A stretch of DNA of 64,000 nt from Piscinibacter defluvii. GTDB lineage: Bacteria > Pseudomonadota > Gammaproteobacteria > Burkholderiales > Burkholderiaceae_C. The notes below the pieces were generated by a model. It was not told the origin of the DNA. It worked only from the letters and a program-made list of their open reading frames with translations, and searched no databases. Positions within the stretch are counted from its first letter, which is position 1. Every line of letters starts with the position of its first letter. A program made the translations under genes and the position numbers. Shown piece by piece: positions 1 to 8,930 of the stretch. The stretch lies in assembly GCF_004011805.1 (NCBI RefSeq), contig NZ_RCHJ01000005.1:248001-312000 (forward strand), given 5' to 3'.

Positions 1-534
<534 letters not shown>

Positions 535-602
535 GGCCTAGGGGCTCGTCACGCCGAGGGCGCGGCCCCTATGCTTGGGCGCCGCGAACTCCCCACCCGA
601 CG

Positions 603-2399
603 ATGCCCCCGAACCTGCTGTCCGCCCGTGGACCGACACGCCGCCAGGTCCTGCTCGGCGCGGCCGGCGCAGCGCTGGTCGGCCCGGCGCGCGCTGCCGA
701 TCCGGCGCGGGCCCTGGCTTCGCTCGCCGAGCGCTACTACGAGGCGCAGGCGCGCTTCGATCCGCTCTACGCCGCCACGCTGTTCGGCGACAACCGCTTC
801 GACGACCGCCTGCCGCTGACCATCGCGCCGGCGCAGCGCCAGGCCCGCTTCTCGATGCTGCGCGAGGCACAGCGCGAGCTGGCGCTGATCCCGCGCGCCG
901 CGCTCGCGCCGGGCGACGCGCTGACGCACGACCTGCTGGCGCGCGAGCTGGCCACGCGGCTCGGCTTCGAACCTTTCCCGGACCACCTGATGCCGCTGCA
1001 GCAGATGGATTCGGTGCCCGTGCTGCTGGCCAACTTCGCCAGCGGGCAGGGCGAGCAGCCGCTGGCCACGCCGGCGCAGCAACGTGCCTACCTGAAGCGC
1101 GTCGGCAGCCTTCCGGCCTGGTCGGCGCAGGCCATCGCCAACATGCGCGAGGGCATGGCCCGCGGCGTCGTGCGGCCGCGCCCGGTGGTCGAATCGGTGC
1201 TGGCGCAGCTGCGCCCGCTGGGCAGCCGCCGGCTCGAGGAGAACCCGTTCTGGGGCCCGGCCACGCGCCTGCCGGCGGCCTGGCCGGCACGCGAGCGCCA
1301 GCGCCTGCAGCAGGCCTGGCGCGCGGTGGTCGAGCGCCAGGTGGCCCCGGCGATGCGCCAGCTGGCCGAGTTCGTCGAGCGCGAGTACCTGCCCGCCAGT
1401 GCCAGCGCACCGGGCTGGGGTGCGTTGCCCGACGGCGCGGCCTGGTACCGCCAGTGGGTGCGCGACCAGACCACCACCGAGCTCGGCCCGGAGGAGATCC
1501 ACGCGCTCGGGCGCCAGGAGGTGGCACGCATCCAGGCCGAGCTGGCGCGCCTCGGCCCGGCGCTCGGCTACGCCGGCGAGCCGCGCGGCCTGCTCGCCTG
1601 GGTGCACGAGCAGGCGCGCTTCCGGCCGTTCCGCAGCGAGGCGCAGATCATCGAGGCCTACCGCGAGATCGACCGGCGCGTGCGCGAGCAGCTGCCGCGC
1701 CTGTTCGGCCGCCGGCCGCGCGCCGGCCTCGACATCCGCCCCGAGCCCGAGCTGACCCGCGCCACCGCCTCCGACCACTATGCCGTGCCGGCCGAAGACG
1801 GATCGCGGCCCGGCATCTTCTGGGCCGTGATCAACGATCCGGCCAGCTACGAATCCACCGGCATGGCGGCGCTGTTCCTGCACGAGGGCCAGCCGGGCCA
1901 CCACTTCCAGATGGCGCTGCAGCAGGAGATGCGCCTGCCGAGCTTCCGGCGCCGCGGCTGGATCAACGCCTACGGCGAGGGCTGGGCGCTGTACGCCGAG
2001 ACGCTGGGCCACGAGATGGGGCTGTACGAGGACCCGGCCGCCTATGTCGGCCAGCTGCGCCTGGAGGTGTTTCGCGCGGCGCGGCTGGTGGTCGACACCG
2101 GCCTGCACGCGCAGGGCTGGAGCGTCGAGCAGGCCGTGGCCTACCTGGTGGACGAGGCCGGCCTGTGGCCGCCGATCGCGCAAAGCCAGGTGCTGCGCTA
2201 TCTCGCCTGGCCGGCCCAGGCGCTGGGCTACAAGATCGGCTCGCTGAAGATCCAGCAGCTGCGCGAGCGCGCGCGGCAGGCGCTCGGCGAGCGCTTCGAC
2301 ATCGCGGCGTTCCACGACGCCGTGCTGGGCGACGGGCCGCTGCCGCTGGCGCTGCTGGAGCAGCGCATCGAGGGGTGGATCGCGGCGCGGCGCGGGTGA
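603..2399 (+). CDS. DUF885 family Tat-exported hydrolase/peptidase-like protein
   Basis: A 598-residue member of the DUF885 family, which is related to zinc metallopeptidases. The start at 603 gives a Tat-type leader (TRRQVLLGAAGAAL, then an AxA-like cleavage region before DPARAL), so an extracytoplasmic location is likely. The family's putative metal site is intact: HEGQPGHH (H427, E428, H433/H434) and the downstream GEGW motif with E459. A TATGCT -10-like hexamer at 570-575 lies about 30 nt upstream, but no good -35 or ribosome binding site is visible. Longer in-frame extensions upstream look like arginine/proline-rich noise. Biochemical function of the family is poorly defined, and peptidase activity is an inference from the motifs. 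Confidence 0.85.
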   Translation: MPPNLLSARGPTRRQVLLGAAGAALVGPARAADPARALASLAERYYEAQARFDPLYAATLFGDNRFDDRLPLTIAPAQRQARFSMLREAQRELALIPRAALAPGDALTHDLLARELATRLGFEPFPDHLMPLQQMDSVPVLLANFASGQGEQPLATPAQQRAYLKRVGSLPAWSAQAIANMREGMARGVVRPRPVVESVLAQLRPLGSRRLEENPFWGPATRLPAAWPARERQRLQQAWRAVVERQVAPAMRQLAEFVEREYLPASASAPGWGALPDGAAWYRQWVRDQTTTELGPEEIHALGRQEVARIQAELARLGPALGYAGEPRGLLAWVHEQARFRPFRSEAQIIEAYREIDRRVREQLPRLFGRRPRAGLDIRPEPELTRATASDHYAVPAEDGSRPGIFWAVINDPASYESTGMAALFLHEGQPGHHFQMALQQEMRLPSFRRRGWINAYGEGWALYAETLGHEMGLYEDPAAYVGQLRLEVFRAARLVVDTGLHAQGWSVEQAVAYLVDEAGLWPPIAQSQVLRYLAWPAQALGYKIGSLKIQQLRERARQALGERFDIAAFHDAVLGDGPLPLALLEQRIEGWIAARRG

Positions 2400-2404
2400 G
2401 CTGG

Positions 2405-3304
2405 TCAGCGCGCGGCGGGTGGGTCCTGCAGCTGCTGCGCCATCAGCCGGCGCACGTCCGCGAGCCCCGGCGGCTCGCTGCGGCGCGCCAGCGTGACCAG
2501 GCCGAAGCGGGCGGTGGCGTCGAGTGCCGGACGCAGCGTCAGTTCGACCAGCCCGGGCGCGGCGGCACGGATGGCCAGCAGCACCGCGTCGCTGTGTAGC
2601 GCCACCTCGACCAGGCTCGGGAGCTCGTCGCAGCGCAGCGTGACGCATTCGCCCGGGTGTGCGCGTGGCCCGTAGCGCTCGATCAGCAGGCGCGCCACCT
2701 CGTCGGACAGCGGCGTGGAGGCGATCGGGTAACGCAGCAGGTCGTCGAAGGCCACGCCGCCACGGCGCCGCGCCAGCGGGTGGCCGCGGCGCACCATGAA
2801 GGCGCCGCGCATCTCGTGCAGGAACTCGGCGCGCAGGTCGGCGGCCGGGCGCAGCGAACGCGCGTCGACCACCAGCGCATCCAGCGTGCGCCCGCGCAGC
2901 GCCTGCACCAGCAGCTCGGTACCGCCGCGTGCGATCTCGAGTCGCAGCTGCGGCCGCTGCTGCGCCGTCTGCAGCAGCAGCGGTGTCATCAGCATCGCGC
3001 CCGGGCCCGAGCCCATGCCCAGGCGCAGCACGCCCGCCTCGCCCGAGCGGTGGCGCCGGCTGCTGGCCTGCAGTTCGTCGGCGTCGGTCAGCAGCAGCTT
3101 GGCGCGCTCCAGCGTCTCGCGGCCGAAGGGCGTCAGCTCGATGCGGCGGCCGATGCGGTCGAACAGCGCCGTGCCGAGCTCGTCCTCGAGCGCACGGATG
3201 CTGCGGCTGAGCGCGGGCTGGGTGAGGAACTGCGCCTGCGCGGCCTTGCTGAACGAGCCGGTCTCGGCCAGCGAGACGAGGTGCCGGAGCTGCACGAGGG
3301 TCAT
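2405..3304 (-). CDS. LysR family transcriptional regulator
   Basis: A 299-residue LysR regulator. The N-terminal winged helix (about residues 1-60, LRHLVSLAETGSFSKAAQAQFLTQPALSRSI) is followed by a periplasmic-binding-like effector domain. It is divergent from the Bug receptor and amidohydrolase genes at 3439 and 4439, the standard arrangement for a LysR protein controlling its neighbour. The 134-nt divergent gap holds an AATCA-TAC-TGATT dyad that fits the T-N11-A type of LysR site. The effector is not readable; a carboxylate or aminoacyl compound handled by the neighbours is the natural guess. Confidence 0.93.
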   Translation of the reverse strand: MTLVQLRHLVSLAETGSFSKAAQAQFLTQPALSRSIRALEDELGTALFDRIGRRIELTPFGRETLERAKLLLTDADELQASSRRHRSGEAGVLRLGMGSGPGAMLMTPLLLQTAQQRPQLRLEIARGGTELLVQALRGRTLDALVVDARSLRPAADLRAEFLHEMRGAFMVRRGHPLARRRGGVAFDDLLRYPIASTPLSDEVARLLIERYGPRAHPGECVTLRCDELPSLVEVALHSDAVLLAIRAAAPGLVELTLRPALDATARFGLVTLARRSEPPGLADVRRLMAQQLQDPPAAR

Positions 3305-3332
3305 GGTCGGGCCTGCTTCGATCCAACGTCAG

Positions 3333-3345
3333 AATCATACTGATT
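3333..3345. promoter_or_regulatory. Candidate LysR operator (AATCA-TAC-TGATT)
   Basis: A perfect 5-bp dyad with a 3-nt centre lies in the divergent gap between the LysR gene and the Bug receptor gene, about 20 nt upstream of a -35/-10 pair for the receptor. Size and A/T-rich arms fit a LysR-type recognition site. Assignment is inference from position and symmetry. Confidence 0.5.
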
Positions 3346-3359
3346 CAAAGAACAATGCA

Positions 3360-3389
3360 TTGGACTTTGTTTTTGGCCGCTCCTACATT
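3360..3389 (+). promoter_or_regulatory. Candidate sigma-70 promoter for the Bug receptor gene
   Basis: TTGGAC at 3360-3365 and TACATT at 3384-3389 are separated by 18 nt in an unusually A/T-rich patch. The -35 match is weak and the -10 match is fair. It sits just downstream of the LysR dyad, as expected for an activated promoter. Confidence 0.4.
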
Positions 3390-3438
3390 GGCCCCGCACC
3401 CTGCCTGAACGCCGGGATCCACCCTTCGAGGAGTCCGT

Positions 3439-4425
3439 ATGCCGAAGCTCACGTTCCCCCGCTCCCTGGTCCTCGCGGCCGGCCTGCTGCTCGGCGCCGG
3501 CGCAGCCGTCGCGCAGGGCTCGCCCGGCAAGCCGGTCAACCTGATGGTTCCCTACCCGGCGGGTGGCCCGTCGGACGCGATCGCGCGCATCTTCAACGTC
3601 CCGCTCGGCAAGGAGCTCGGCCAGCAGGTGCTGGTGGAGAACCTGGGCGGCGTCAGCGGCGCGCTGGCGGCGCAGAAGGTGCTGGCGGCACCGGCCGACG
3701 GCCACTACGTCTTCCAGGGTTCGCCCAACGAGGTGATCCTCTCGCCGCTGGCCAATGCCGCGGTGAAGCTGAAGACCGAGGACTTCCGCCTCGTGCACCC
3801 GGTGGCCGATGCGGTGATGGTGTTCGTGACGCGCAAGGACCTGCCGGTCAACAGCGTCGACGAGCTGATCGCGCTGGCGCGCCAGTCGTCCGCCAAGCCG
3901 CTGACCTACGGCAGCGTGGGCGTCGGCTCGCTCTACCACCTGATCCTCGAGCACGTGCAGGCCTCGACCGGCATCACGCTCGCGCACGTGCCGTACAAGG
4001 GCAACGCGCCGCTGCTGCAGGACATCGGCGGCGGGCAGGTCGACTTCGCCGTGCTGGTCTACAGCGCCGCGATGGGCGCGCTGGCCGAACAGGGGCGCCT
4101 GAAGGTGATCGGCCAGCTCGGCGCACAGCGCTCGGAGCTGCTGAAGAACGTGCCCACGGTCGGCGAAGGCCAGGCCCTGAAGAACTTCTCCTACAAGATC
4201 TGGACCGGCTTCATGGTGCCGAAGAACACGCCCGAGGACGTGGTCGTGCGGCTGCACGCCGCGATCGGCCGGACGCTGCAGGACCCGACCGTGCGCACGC
4301 AGCTCGCGGCGCAGACCCAGCATCCGTCGGCGCCGATGACGCTGGCCGAGGCGACGAAGTTCTTCGACGCCGAGACGGCACGTTATCGCGCCATCGCGAA
4401 GCAGATCAACCTGCAGCCGCAGTGA
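3439..4425 (+). CDS. Bug/TctC-type periplasmic solute-binding receptor
   Basis: A 328-residue tripartite tricarboxylate transporter receptor (Bug family). An N-terminal signal peptide ends near GAAVAQG, and the mature protein opens with KPVNLMVPYPAGGPSDAIAR, the family signature. GAGGAG-like sequence precedes the ATG. Bug receptors bind carboxylates or related small acids in the periplasm. No TctA/TctB membrane genes adjoin it, so it is an orphan receptor, which is common in Burkholderiales. It is followed after 13 nt by an M20 amidohydrolase, suggesting capture of an N-acyl or amidated acid that is then hydrolysed. The ligand is unknown. Confidence 0.93.
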   Translation: MPKLTFPRSLVLAAGLLLGAGAAVAQGSPGKPVNLMVPYPAGGPSDAIARIFNVPLGKELGQQVLVENLGGVSGALAAQKVLAAPADGHYVFQGSPNEVILSPLANAAVKLKTEDFRLVHPVADAVMVFVTRKDLPVNSVDELIALARQSSAKPLTYGSVGVGSLYHLILEHVQASTGITLAHVPYKGNAPLLQDIGGGQVDFAVLVYSAAMGALAEQGRLKVIGQLGAQRSELLKNVPTVGEGQALKNFSYKIWTGFMVPKNTPEDVVVRLHAAIGRTLQDPTVRTQLAAQTQHPSAPMTLAEATKFFDAETARYRAIAKQINLQPQ

Positions 4426-4438
4426 GCGCGGAGGCGAC

Positions 4439-5647
4439 GTGACCTACCTGCTGGACGCCGCGCGACAGCGCGCCGCCGAGTTCATCGGCCTGCGGCGCGA
4501 CATCCACCGCCACCCGGAGCTGGCCTTCGAGGAGCACCGCACCGCCGCGCTGGTGGCCGACAAGCTCGCGACCTGGGGCTACACGGTGGAACGCGGCCTG
4601 GGCGGCACCGGCGTGGTCGGCACGCTGGTGCGCGGCCAAGGGCTGCGCCGGCTCGGCCTGCGCGCCGACATGGACGCGCTGCCGATCAGCGAGGCGAGCG
4701 GCGTCGAGTGGGCCAGCCGGCGCCCCGGGCTGATGCACGCCTGCGGCCACGACGGCCACACCGCGATGCTGCTGGCCGCCGCGCGCCATCTGGCCGAGGA
4801 AGGGCGCTTCGACGGCACGCTGAACCTGATCTTCCAGCCGGCCGAGGAGGGCGGCGGCGGCGCGCTGCGCATGATGGCCGACGGCCTATTCGAGAAGCAC
4901 CCCTGCGACGCCGTGTTCGCGATGCACAACATGCCCGGCATCGCGCAGGGCCGGCTGGTGCTGCGCGAGGGCGCGGCGATGGCCTCGTCGGACTACGCCA
5001 CCATCACGCTCACCGGCACCGGCGGCCACGGCGCGATGCCGCAGCACGCGGCCGATCCGGTGGTGGCGGCCGCCAGCCTGGTGATGGCGCTGCAGACCGT
5101 GGTGTCGCGCAACGTCGATCCGCTGCAGGCCGCAGTGGTGACGGTGGGTGCGCTGCACGCGGGCCAGGCCAACAACGTGATCCCGGCCAGCGCCACGCTC
5201 GAGCTCAGCGTGCGTGCGCTCGACCGCGGGGTGCGCACGCTGCTCGAGCAGCGCATCCGCGCGATCGCGCTGTCGCAGGCGCAGAGCTTCGGCGTCAGCG
5301 CGCAGGTCGACTGGCGCGCCGGCTACGCGGTGCTCGTCAACACGCCGTGGGAGACCGCGCTGGCGCGCGAGGTGGCGCTCGATCTGCTCGGGCCGGACCA
5401 CGTCACGCTGCAGGGCCCGCCGCTGACCGGCAGCGAGGATTTCGCGTTCATGCTCGAGCGCGTGCCCGGCAGCTACCTGCTGATCGGCAACGGCGACGCG
5501 GGCGACGACCGTCCCTGCGGCGGCGGCTGCATGGTCCACCATCCCGGCTACGACTTCAACGACGCCAACATCGCGGTCGGCAGCGCCTTCTGGGTGCGGC
5601 TGGCGCAGCGCTTCCTGAGCGCGGAGGGCCTGCCCCAGCACCCGTAG
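4439..5647 (+). CDS. M20 family amidohydrolase (hippurate/N-acyl amino acid hydrolase-like)
   Basis: A 402-residue M20D metal-dependent amidohydrolase. The GTG start at 4439 has GGAG 8 nt upstream and lies 13 nt after the Bug receptor gene. Metal-site motifs are present: GLRADMDALPISE, HACGHDGHTAML and the glutamate pair in FQPAEEGGGG, plus the late GSEDFAFM motif of the hippurate hydrolase/IAA-amino acid hydrolase branch. The lid dimerisation domain occupies roughly residues 185-300. Expected reaction: hydrolysis of an N-acylated amino acid or similar amide in the cytosol. The operon with a carboxylate receptor and a divergent LysR gene points to catabolism of an imported conjugate. Confidence 0.92.
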   Translation: MTYLLDAARQRAAEFIGLRRDIHRHPELAFEEHRTAALVADKLATWGYTVERGLGGTGVVGTLVRGQGLRRLGLRADMDALPISEASGVEWASRRPGLMHACGHDGHTAMLLAAARHLAEEGRFDGTLNLIFQPAEEGGGGALRMMADGLFEKHPCDAVFAMHNMPGIAQGRLVLREGAAMASSDYATITLTGTGGHGAMPQHAADPVVAAASLVMALQTVVSRNVDPLQAAVVTVGALHAGQANNVIPASATLELSVRALDRGVRTLLEQRIRAIALSQAQSFGVSAQVDWRAGYAVLVNTPWETALAREVALDLLGPDHVTLQGPPLTGSEDFAFMLERVPGSYLLIGNGDAGDDRPCGGGCMVHHPGYDFNDANIAVGSAFWVRLAQRFLSAEGLPQHP

Positions 5648-5650
5648 AAT
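5645..5650 (+). promoter_or_regulatory. Candidate -10 box for the riboswitch transcript
   Basis: TAGAAT overlaps the stop codon of the amidohydrolase gene and places transcription initiation at about 5657, one or two bases before the first glycine aptamer. No convincing -35 is visible at the right distance, so read-through from the upstream operon is an alternative. Confidence 0.35.
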
Positions 5651-5658
5651 CCCTTTTC

Positions 5659-5732
5659 TGCAGGAGAGTGCCGGGCCCGTGCCCGGCCCCCGAAGGCGCA
5701 AACTCCCATGAACGCTCAGGGCCCGTACTGCA
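5659..5732 (+). ncRNA. Glycine riboswitch, aptamer I
   Basis: The conserved pieces of a glycine aptamer occur in order: P1 strand TGCAG, GGAGAG, a strong GCCGGGC/GCCCGGC hairpin, CCGAAGGCGCAA, a CTCAGG core strand, and closing CTGCA (5728-5732) that pairs with TGCAG (5659-5663). It is the first of two aptamers separated by about 12 nt. Glycine riboswitches control gcv operons, glycine transporters and some amino acid oxidases; the gene here is a DadA-like dehydrogenase. Confidence 0.88.
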
Positions 5733-5744
5733 CCACACCATCGC

Positions 5745-5832
5745 CGTCTGGAGAGCCGTCACACGCGTGACGCACCGAAGGAGCAAGGCGCCCCGCGCGG
5801 GCGTCGAAACTCTCAGGTACCGAGGACAGGGG
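5745..5832 (+). ncRNA. Glycine riboswitch, aptamer II
   Basis: A second aptamer core: GGAGAG, a GTCACACGCGTGAC hairpin, CCGAAGGAGCAAGGCGCC, a variable GC-rich stem, CTCTCAGGTACC and GGACAGGGGG. The last block is the hallmark 3' element of this class. Its P1 looks weaker than that of aptamer I. The tandem architecture matches the classic cooperative glycine riboswitch. The start codon at 5891 lies about 58 nt beyond it. Confidence 0.92.
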
Positions 5833-5841
5833 GAGCGGCAA

Positions 5842-5863
5842 GCGCACGACATCCGTCGTGCGC
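5842..5863 (+). promoter_or_regulatory. Hairpin in riboswitch expression platform
   Basis: GCGCACGAC-ATCC-GTCGTGCGC forms a perfect 9-bp stem with a 4-nt loop between aptamer II and the dadA start. It is followed by GTGACCTGTTCCTT, only mildly U-rich, so it is not a textbook terminator. It may shape access to the ribosome binding region. Confidence 0.5.
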
Positions 5864-5890
5864 GTGACCTGTTCCTTCGGAGTCCTGATC

Positions 5891-7147
5891 ATGAACGTGG
5901 TGGTACTCGGCGCCGGCCTGCTCGGCGTCACCTCGGCCTACTTCCTGCGCCAGCAGGGATTCGACGTCACCGTCATCGACCGCCAGGCCGCGCCGGCGGC
6001 CGAAACCAGCTTCGCCAACGGCGGGCAGATCTCGGTCAGCCATGCCGAACCCTGGGCCAACCCCGGTGCGCCGCTGAAGCTGCTGAAGTGGCTCGGCAAG
6101 GAGGACGCGCCGCTGCTCTTCCGCCTGCGCGCCGACATGCGCCAGTGGCTCTGGGGCCTGCAGTTCCTGCGCGAATGCACGCCGGCGCGCACGCGCCACA
6201 ACATCGCGCAGATCGTGCGCCTGGGCACCTACAGCCGCGACACGCTGCAGCAGCTGCGCCGCGACCGGCAGATCGCCTACGACGAGCGCACCCAGGGCAT
6301 CCTGCACTTCTACACGAGCGAGAAGGAGTTCGACGCCGCCGAGGCGCCGGCCGCGCAGATGCGCGCGCTCGGCTGCGAGCGCCGCGTGATCTCGGCCGAC
6401 GAGGCGGTGCGGCTGGAGCCCGCGCTGCGCCACATCCGCCCCGCATTGGCCGGCGCCACCTACACCGCGGAAGACGAGTCGGGCGACGCGAACCGCTTCG
6501 CGCGCGAGCTGGTCAAGCGCTGCGAGGCCGACGGCGTGCGGTTCCTGATGAGCCACACCGTCACCGCGCTGCGCGAGGCGGGCGGCGAGATCGACCATGT
6601 CGAGGCCACCGACGGCGAGGGCCGCTTCCAGCAGATCCGCGCCGATGCCTACGTGCTGGCGATGGGCAGCCTGTCGCCGCTGCTCGCCAAGCCGCTGGGC
6701 ATCACGCTGCCGATCTACCCGGCCAAGGGCTACTCGGTGACGATGCCGGTGAAGGACGCCTCGATGGCGCACCAGGTCTCGCTCACCGACGACGAGTACA
6801 AGCTGGTGTTCTCGCGCCTCGGCGATCGCCTGCGCATCGCCGGCACGGCCGAACTGAACGGCTACGACCGCGACCTGAACCGCGTGCGCTGCGAGGCCAT
6901 CGTGCGGCGCGTCGAGCAGCTCTTCCCCGGCGCCGGCGACACGAGCCGGGCGCAGTTCTGGACCGGGCTGCGCCCGGCCACGCCGAGCAACGTGCCGATC
7001 ATCGGCCGCTCGAAGCTGCGCAAGCTGTTCCTCAACACCGGCCACGGCACGCTGGGCTGGACGCACTCCTGCGGCTCGGGCAAGAGCATCGCGCGCATCG
7101 TGGCGGGGCTGAAGCCGGAGATCGACTTCGCCTTCGCGGGGAGCTGA
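5891..7147 (+). CDS. dadA: D-amino acid dehydrogenase (DadA-type FAD oxidoreductase)
   Basis: A 418-residue flavoprotein of the DAO/DadA family. The FAD-binding GxGxxG loop is at residues 7-12 (GAGLLG), the family block AETSFANGGQISVSHAEPWANP follows, and the C-terminal GHGTLGWTHSCGSGK segment closes the FAD site. DadA oxidatively deaminates D-amino acids, mainly D-alanine, passing electrons to the membrane chain. The start at 5891 follows a tandem glycine riboswitch; a GTG 33 nt upstream would lie in the expression-platform hairpin. Control by glycine suggests that glycine or a compound metabolically linked to it is the physiological substrate. No alanine racemase gene (dadX) is adjacent. 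The gene symbol reflects family similarity rather than proven substrate. Confidence 0.88.
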   Translation: MNVVVLGAGLLGVTSAYFLRQQGFDVTVIDRQAAPAAETSFANGGQISVSHAEPWANPGAPLKLLKWLGKEDAPLLFRLRADMRQWLWGLQFLRECTPARTRHNIAQIVRLGTYSRDTLQQLRRDRQIAYDERTQGILHFYTSEKEFDAAEAPAAQMRALGCERRVISADEAVRLEPALRHIRPALAGATYTAEDESGDANRFARELVKRCEADGVRFLMSHTVTALREAGGEIDHVEATDGEGRFQQIRADAYVLAMGSLSPLLAKPLGITLPIYPAKGYSVTMPVKDASMAHQVSLTDDEYKLVFSRLGDRLRIAGTAELNGYDRDLNRVRCEAIVRRVEQLFPGAGDTSRAQFWTGLRPATPSNVPIIGRSKLRKLFLNTGHGTLGWTHSCGSGKSIARIVAGLKPEIDFAFAGS

Positions 7148-7176
7148 GCCGCGTCCGTGTTGTCTTGCACAGGGCT

Positions 7177-7195
7177 CGGGCCGGCTCCCGGCCCG
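7177..7195. terminator. Terminator-like hairpin after dadA
   Basis: CGGGCCGG-CTC-CCGGCCCG is a perfect 8-bp stem, extended by outer GCAC/GTGC, 30 nt after the dadA stop. No T-tract follows. The remaining gap up to the converging gene end at 7336 shows nothing else. Confidence 0.4.
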
Positions 7196-7335
7196 GTGCA
7201 GTCCGTCGACGGCTGATGTCGGCGCGCCCGCTCATGGTCGCCGGTCGACGGCGGTAACCGCGTCTGCCGGTCCCATCGCGGGCGCCCACCGGGCACCGCG
7301 TGAGCAGGCCTCGCTGGGGACGGGGCAAACCGGTG

Positions 7336-8838
7336 CTACTTCGGTGCGGCGCCGGGCGCGGATCCCGCCAGCCTACCGTCGATCGAGACCTCGACGATCT
7401 GCGGCATCCTGCCTTGACCACCGCCGTCGGCCCGGAAGGTGGTCATGAGCTGGCGGCGCCGCTGCGGGTCGAAGCTGACATGGACCCATCTGCCAAGCTC
7501 CAGGTAGAGCTGGTCGATATCCGCCATGACCTCTGACTGCTCGATGGTGCGGGCGATCCGATAGGGCGTGCCGAACTCTTCGCAGGTGATGTCGAAGGCG
7601 TAGCCGGTTGCGTGGTGCGTCGTCATCGCGCCCCGGAGGGCCCGATTGAGCGCCGGTCCGCGGTACCCGGAGACGATCCTGATCGGGCATCCCTTCAGCA
7701 GCTCCTTGATGCGATCCAGGTGCTGCGCGCTGCTGCGAAGACGCTCGAACGAGTCGGGGTCCGGCGCGTTCTCGATGCCTCGCATGCCGGCCGTTTCGGA
7801 CAGCGTCAGGTCGGCGAGCGTGAAATGCCGGGAGAGCCGTATGTTTGCGCGCAGACCCGAGGTGATCTGCCGTCCCAGATCGCGCGCCTGCGCAGCAACC
7901 CGAGGATCGGTTCCGACCGTGCCCTCGAGCTGGAGCAGCACCGAATCGAGCTGGGCGCGCAGCTTCTCGACGCCTTGGTTGAATTCGGCCACATCGCGCC
8001 TGGCGTCAGCGACGCGCGACCTTTCGGCCTTGACGTTGTCCTGTTCACGACGGACTTCGCGATTGAGATCGATGACCTTGAGCCCTCCCCACGCAGTCAC
8101 CAGCAGCAGCAAAGCCATCAGCAATCCGACGGCGACGAGTGCCCGTCTGGCGCGCCCCAACGCCCGGCCGCGCTCCGCCTGTGCGGAGGCAACCTCCTCC
8201 AGACGCTTTCGCTCAGCATTGGTTCGGGTCTGCTCGGCGGCCTCGCTTTCGCCTATGAAGGCGCGGTGCAGTTCGGTGGGTGCCGGTGCGGGCGCCGCCC
8301 AGGTGGCCAGCCAGGTCTTGGCCGCGTCGAGTTCCGCGCCGCGCAGCAGCAGGGCTTCGGAACGACCGCGGCCCTCCCAACGCGCAGCGAGTTCTGCGAG
8401 CCGGGTGTGTTCCCGGATCCAGTCGACATCCAGTCGCAGCGCCTGGGACAGGTCGCGCAGGCCGGCGGCAAACGAGCGGCCTCCCGAGAACAAGACGTAG
8501 TTGCGGCGCCGCAGCGCTGCGGGCGTGTCGGCCTCGGTCACGTCGATGGCCACGATCGGGAGGATGCGCTTGGACAGTTCCTCGGCCTTCTGGACTTCCC
8601 AGGCGCATCGCGGCGACTTGACGGCCGCGGGCGTGATGATGAACACGACCGTATCGGCCGCCAGGATGAGGTCCGCGAGGCGCTCCTCCCATGCCTCGCC
8701 CGCGGCGATGTCATGTCGGTCGAGGAACGGGTCGAAGCCGGCCACGTCCAGGCCGGTCATCAGTTCCTCGGCGAACACCGTCGCATCCGCGCGTGCGTAC
8801 GAGATAAACACGCGCAAGCGTTGCCGAGCGTCGTCCAT
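7336..8838 (-). CDS. TIR domain - transmembrane - coiled coil - M15 peptidase fusion
   Basis: A 500-residue protein when started at the ATG at 8838, which has GGAG 8 nt upstream; two in-frame ATGs lie 6 and 11 codons further up. Residues 7-130 form a TIR domain: FISYARAD box 1, W50, and SPRCAWEV with the putative catalytic glutamate E81. A linker to about 225 ends in an Arg-rich stretch, followed by one membrane helix (about 233-252). A coiled coil covers about 256-305. Residues 333-470 match the peptidase M15 (D-Ala-D-Ala carboxypeptidase/endolysin) fold: SGYRGPALNRA, zinc motif HxxGxAxD (H409, D416), acidic E447 and third ligand H453 in WVHVS. The positive-inside rule puts TIR in the cytosol and M15 in the periplasm. 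Neighbours are housekeeping genes. TIR domains often cleave NAD; any defence role is inference. Confidence 0.88.
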   Translation of the reverse strand: MDDARQRLRVFISYARADATVFAEELMTGLDVAGFDPFLDRHDIAAGEAWEERLADLILAADTVVFIITPAAVKSPRCAWEVQKAEELSKRILPIVAIDVTEADTPAALRRRNYVLFSGGRSFAAGLRDLSQALRLDVDWIREHTRLAELAARWEGRGRSEALLLRGAELDAAKTWLATWAAPAPAPTELHRAFIGESEAAEQTRTNAERKRLEEVASAQAERGRALGRARRALVAVGLLMALLLLVTAWGGLKVIDLNREVRREQDNVKAERSRVADARRDVAEFNQGVEKLRAQLDSVLLQLEGTVGTDPRVAAQARDLGRQITSGLRANIRLSRHFTLADLTLSETAGMRGIENAPDPDSFERLRSSAQHLDRIKELLKGCPIRIVSGYRGPALNRALRGAMTTHHATGYAFDITCEEFGTPYRIARTIEQSEVMADIDQLYLELGRWVHVSFDPQRRRQLMTTFRADGGGQGRMPQIVEVSIDGRLAGSAPGAAPK

Positions 8839-8930
8839 GCCGCTCTCCGTCACCATGTCCGCAGGGCACATTCGACCGGCAATGCCCGGACCGCGTCAAG
8901 TGCGGTCGATTCGAATGTGACGCGGCAGCT

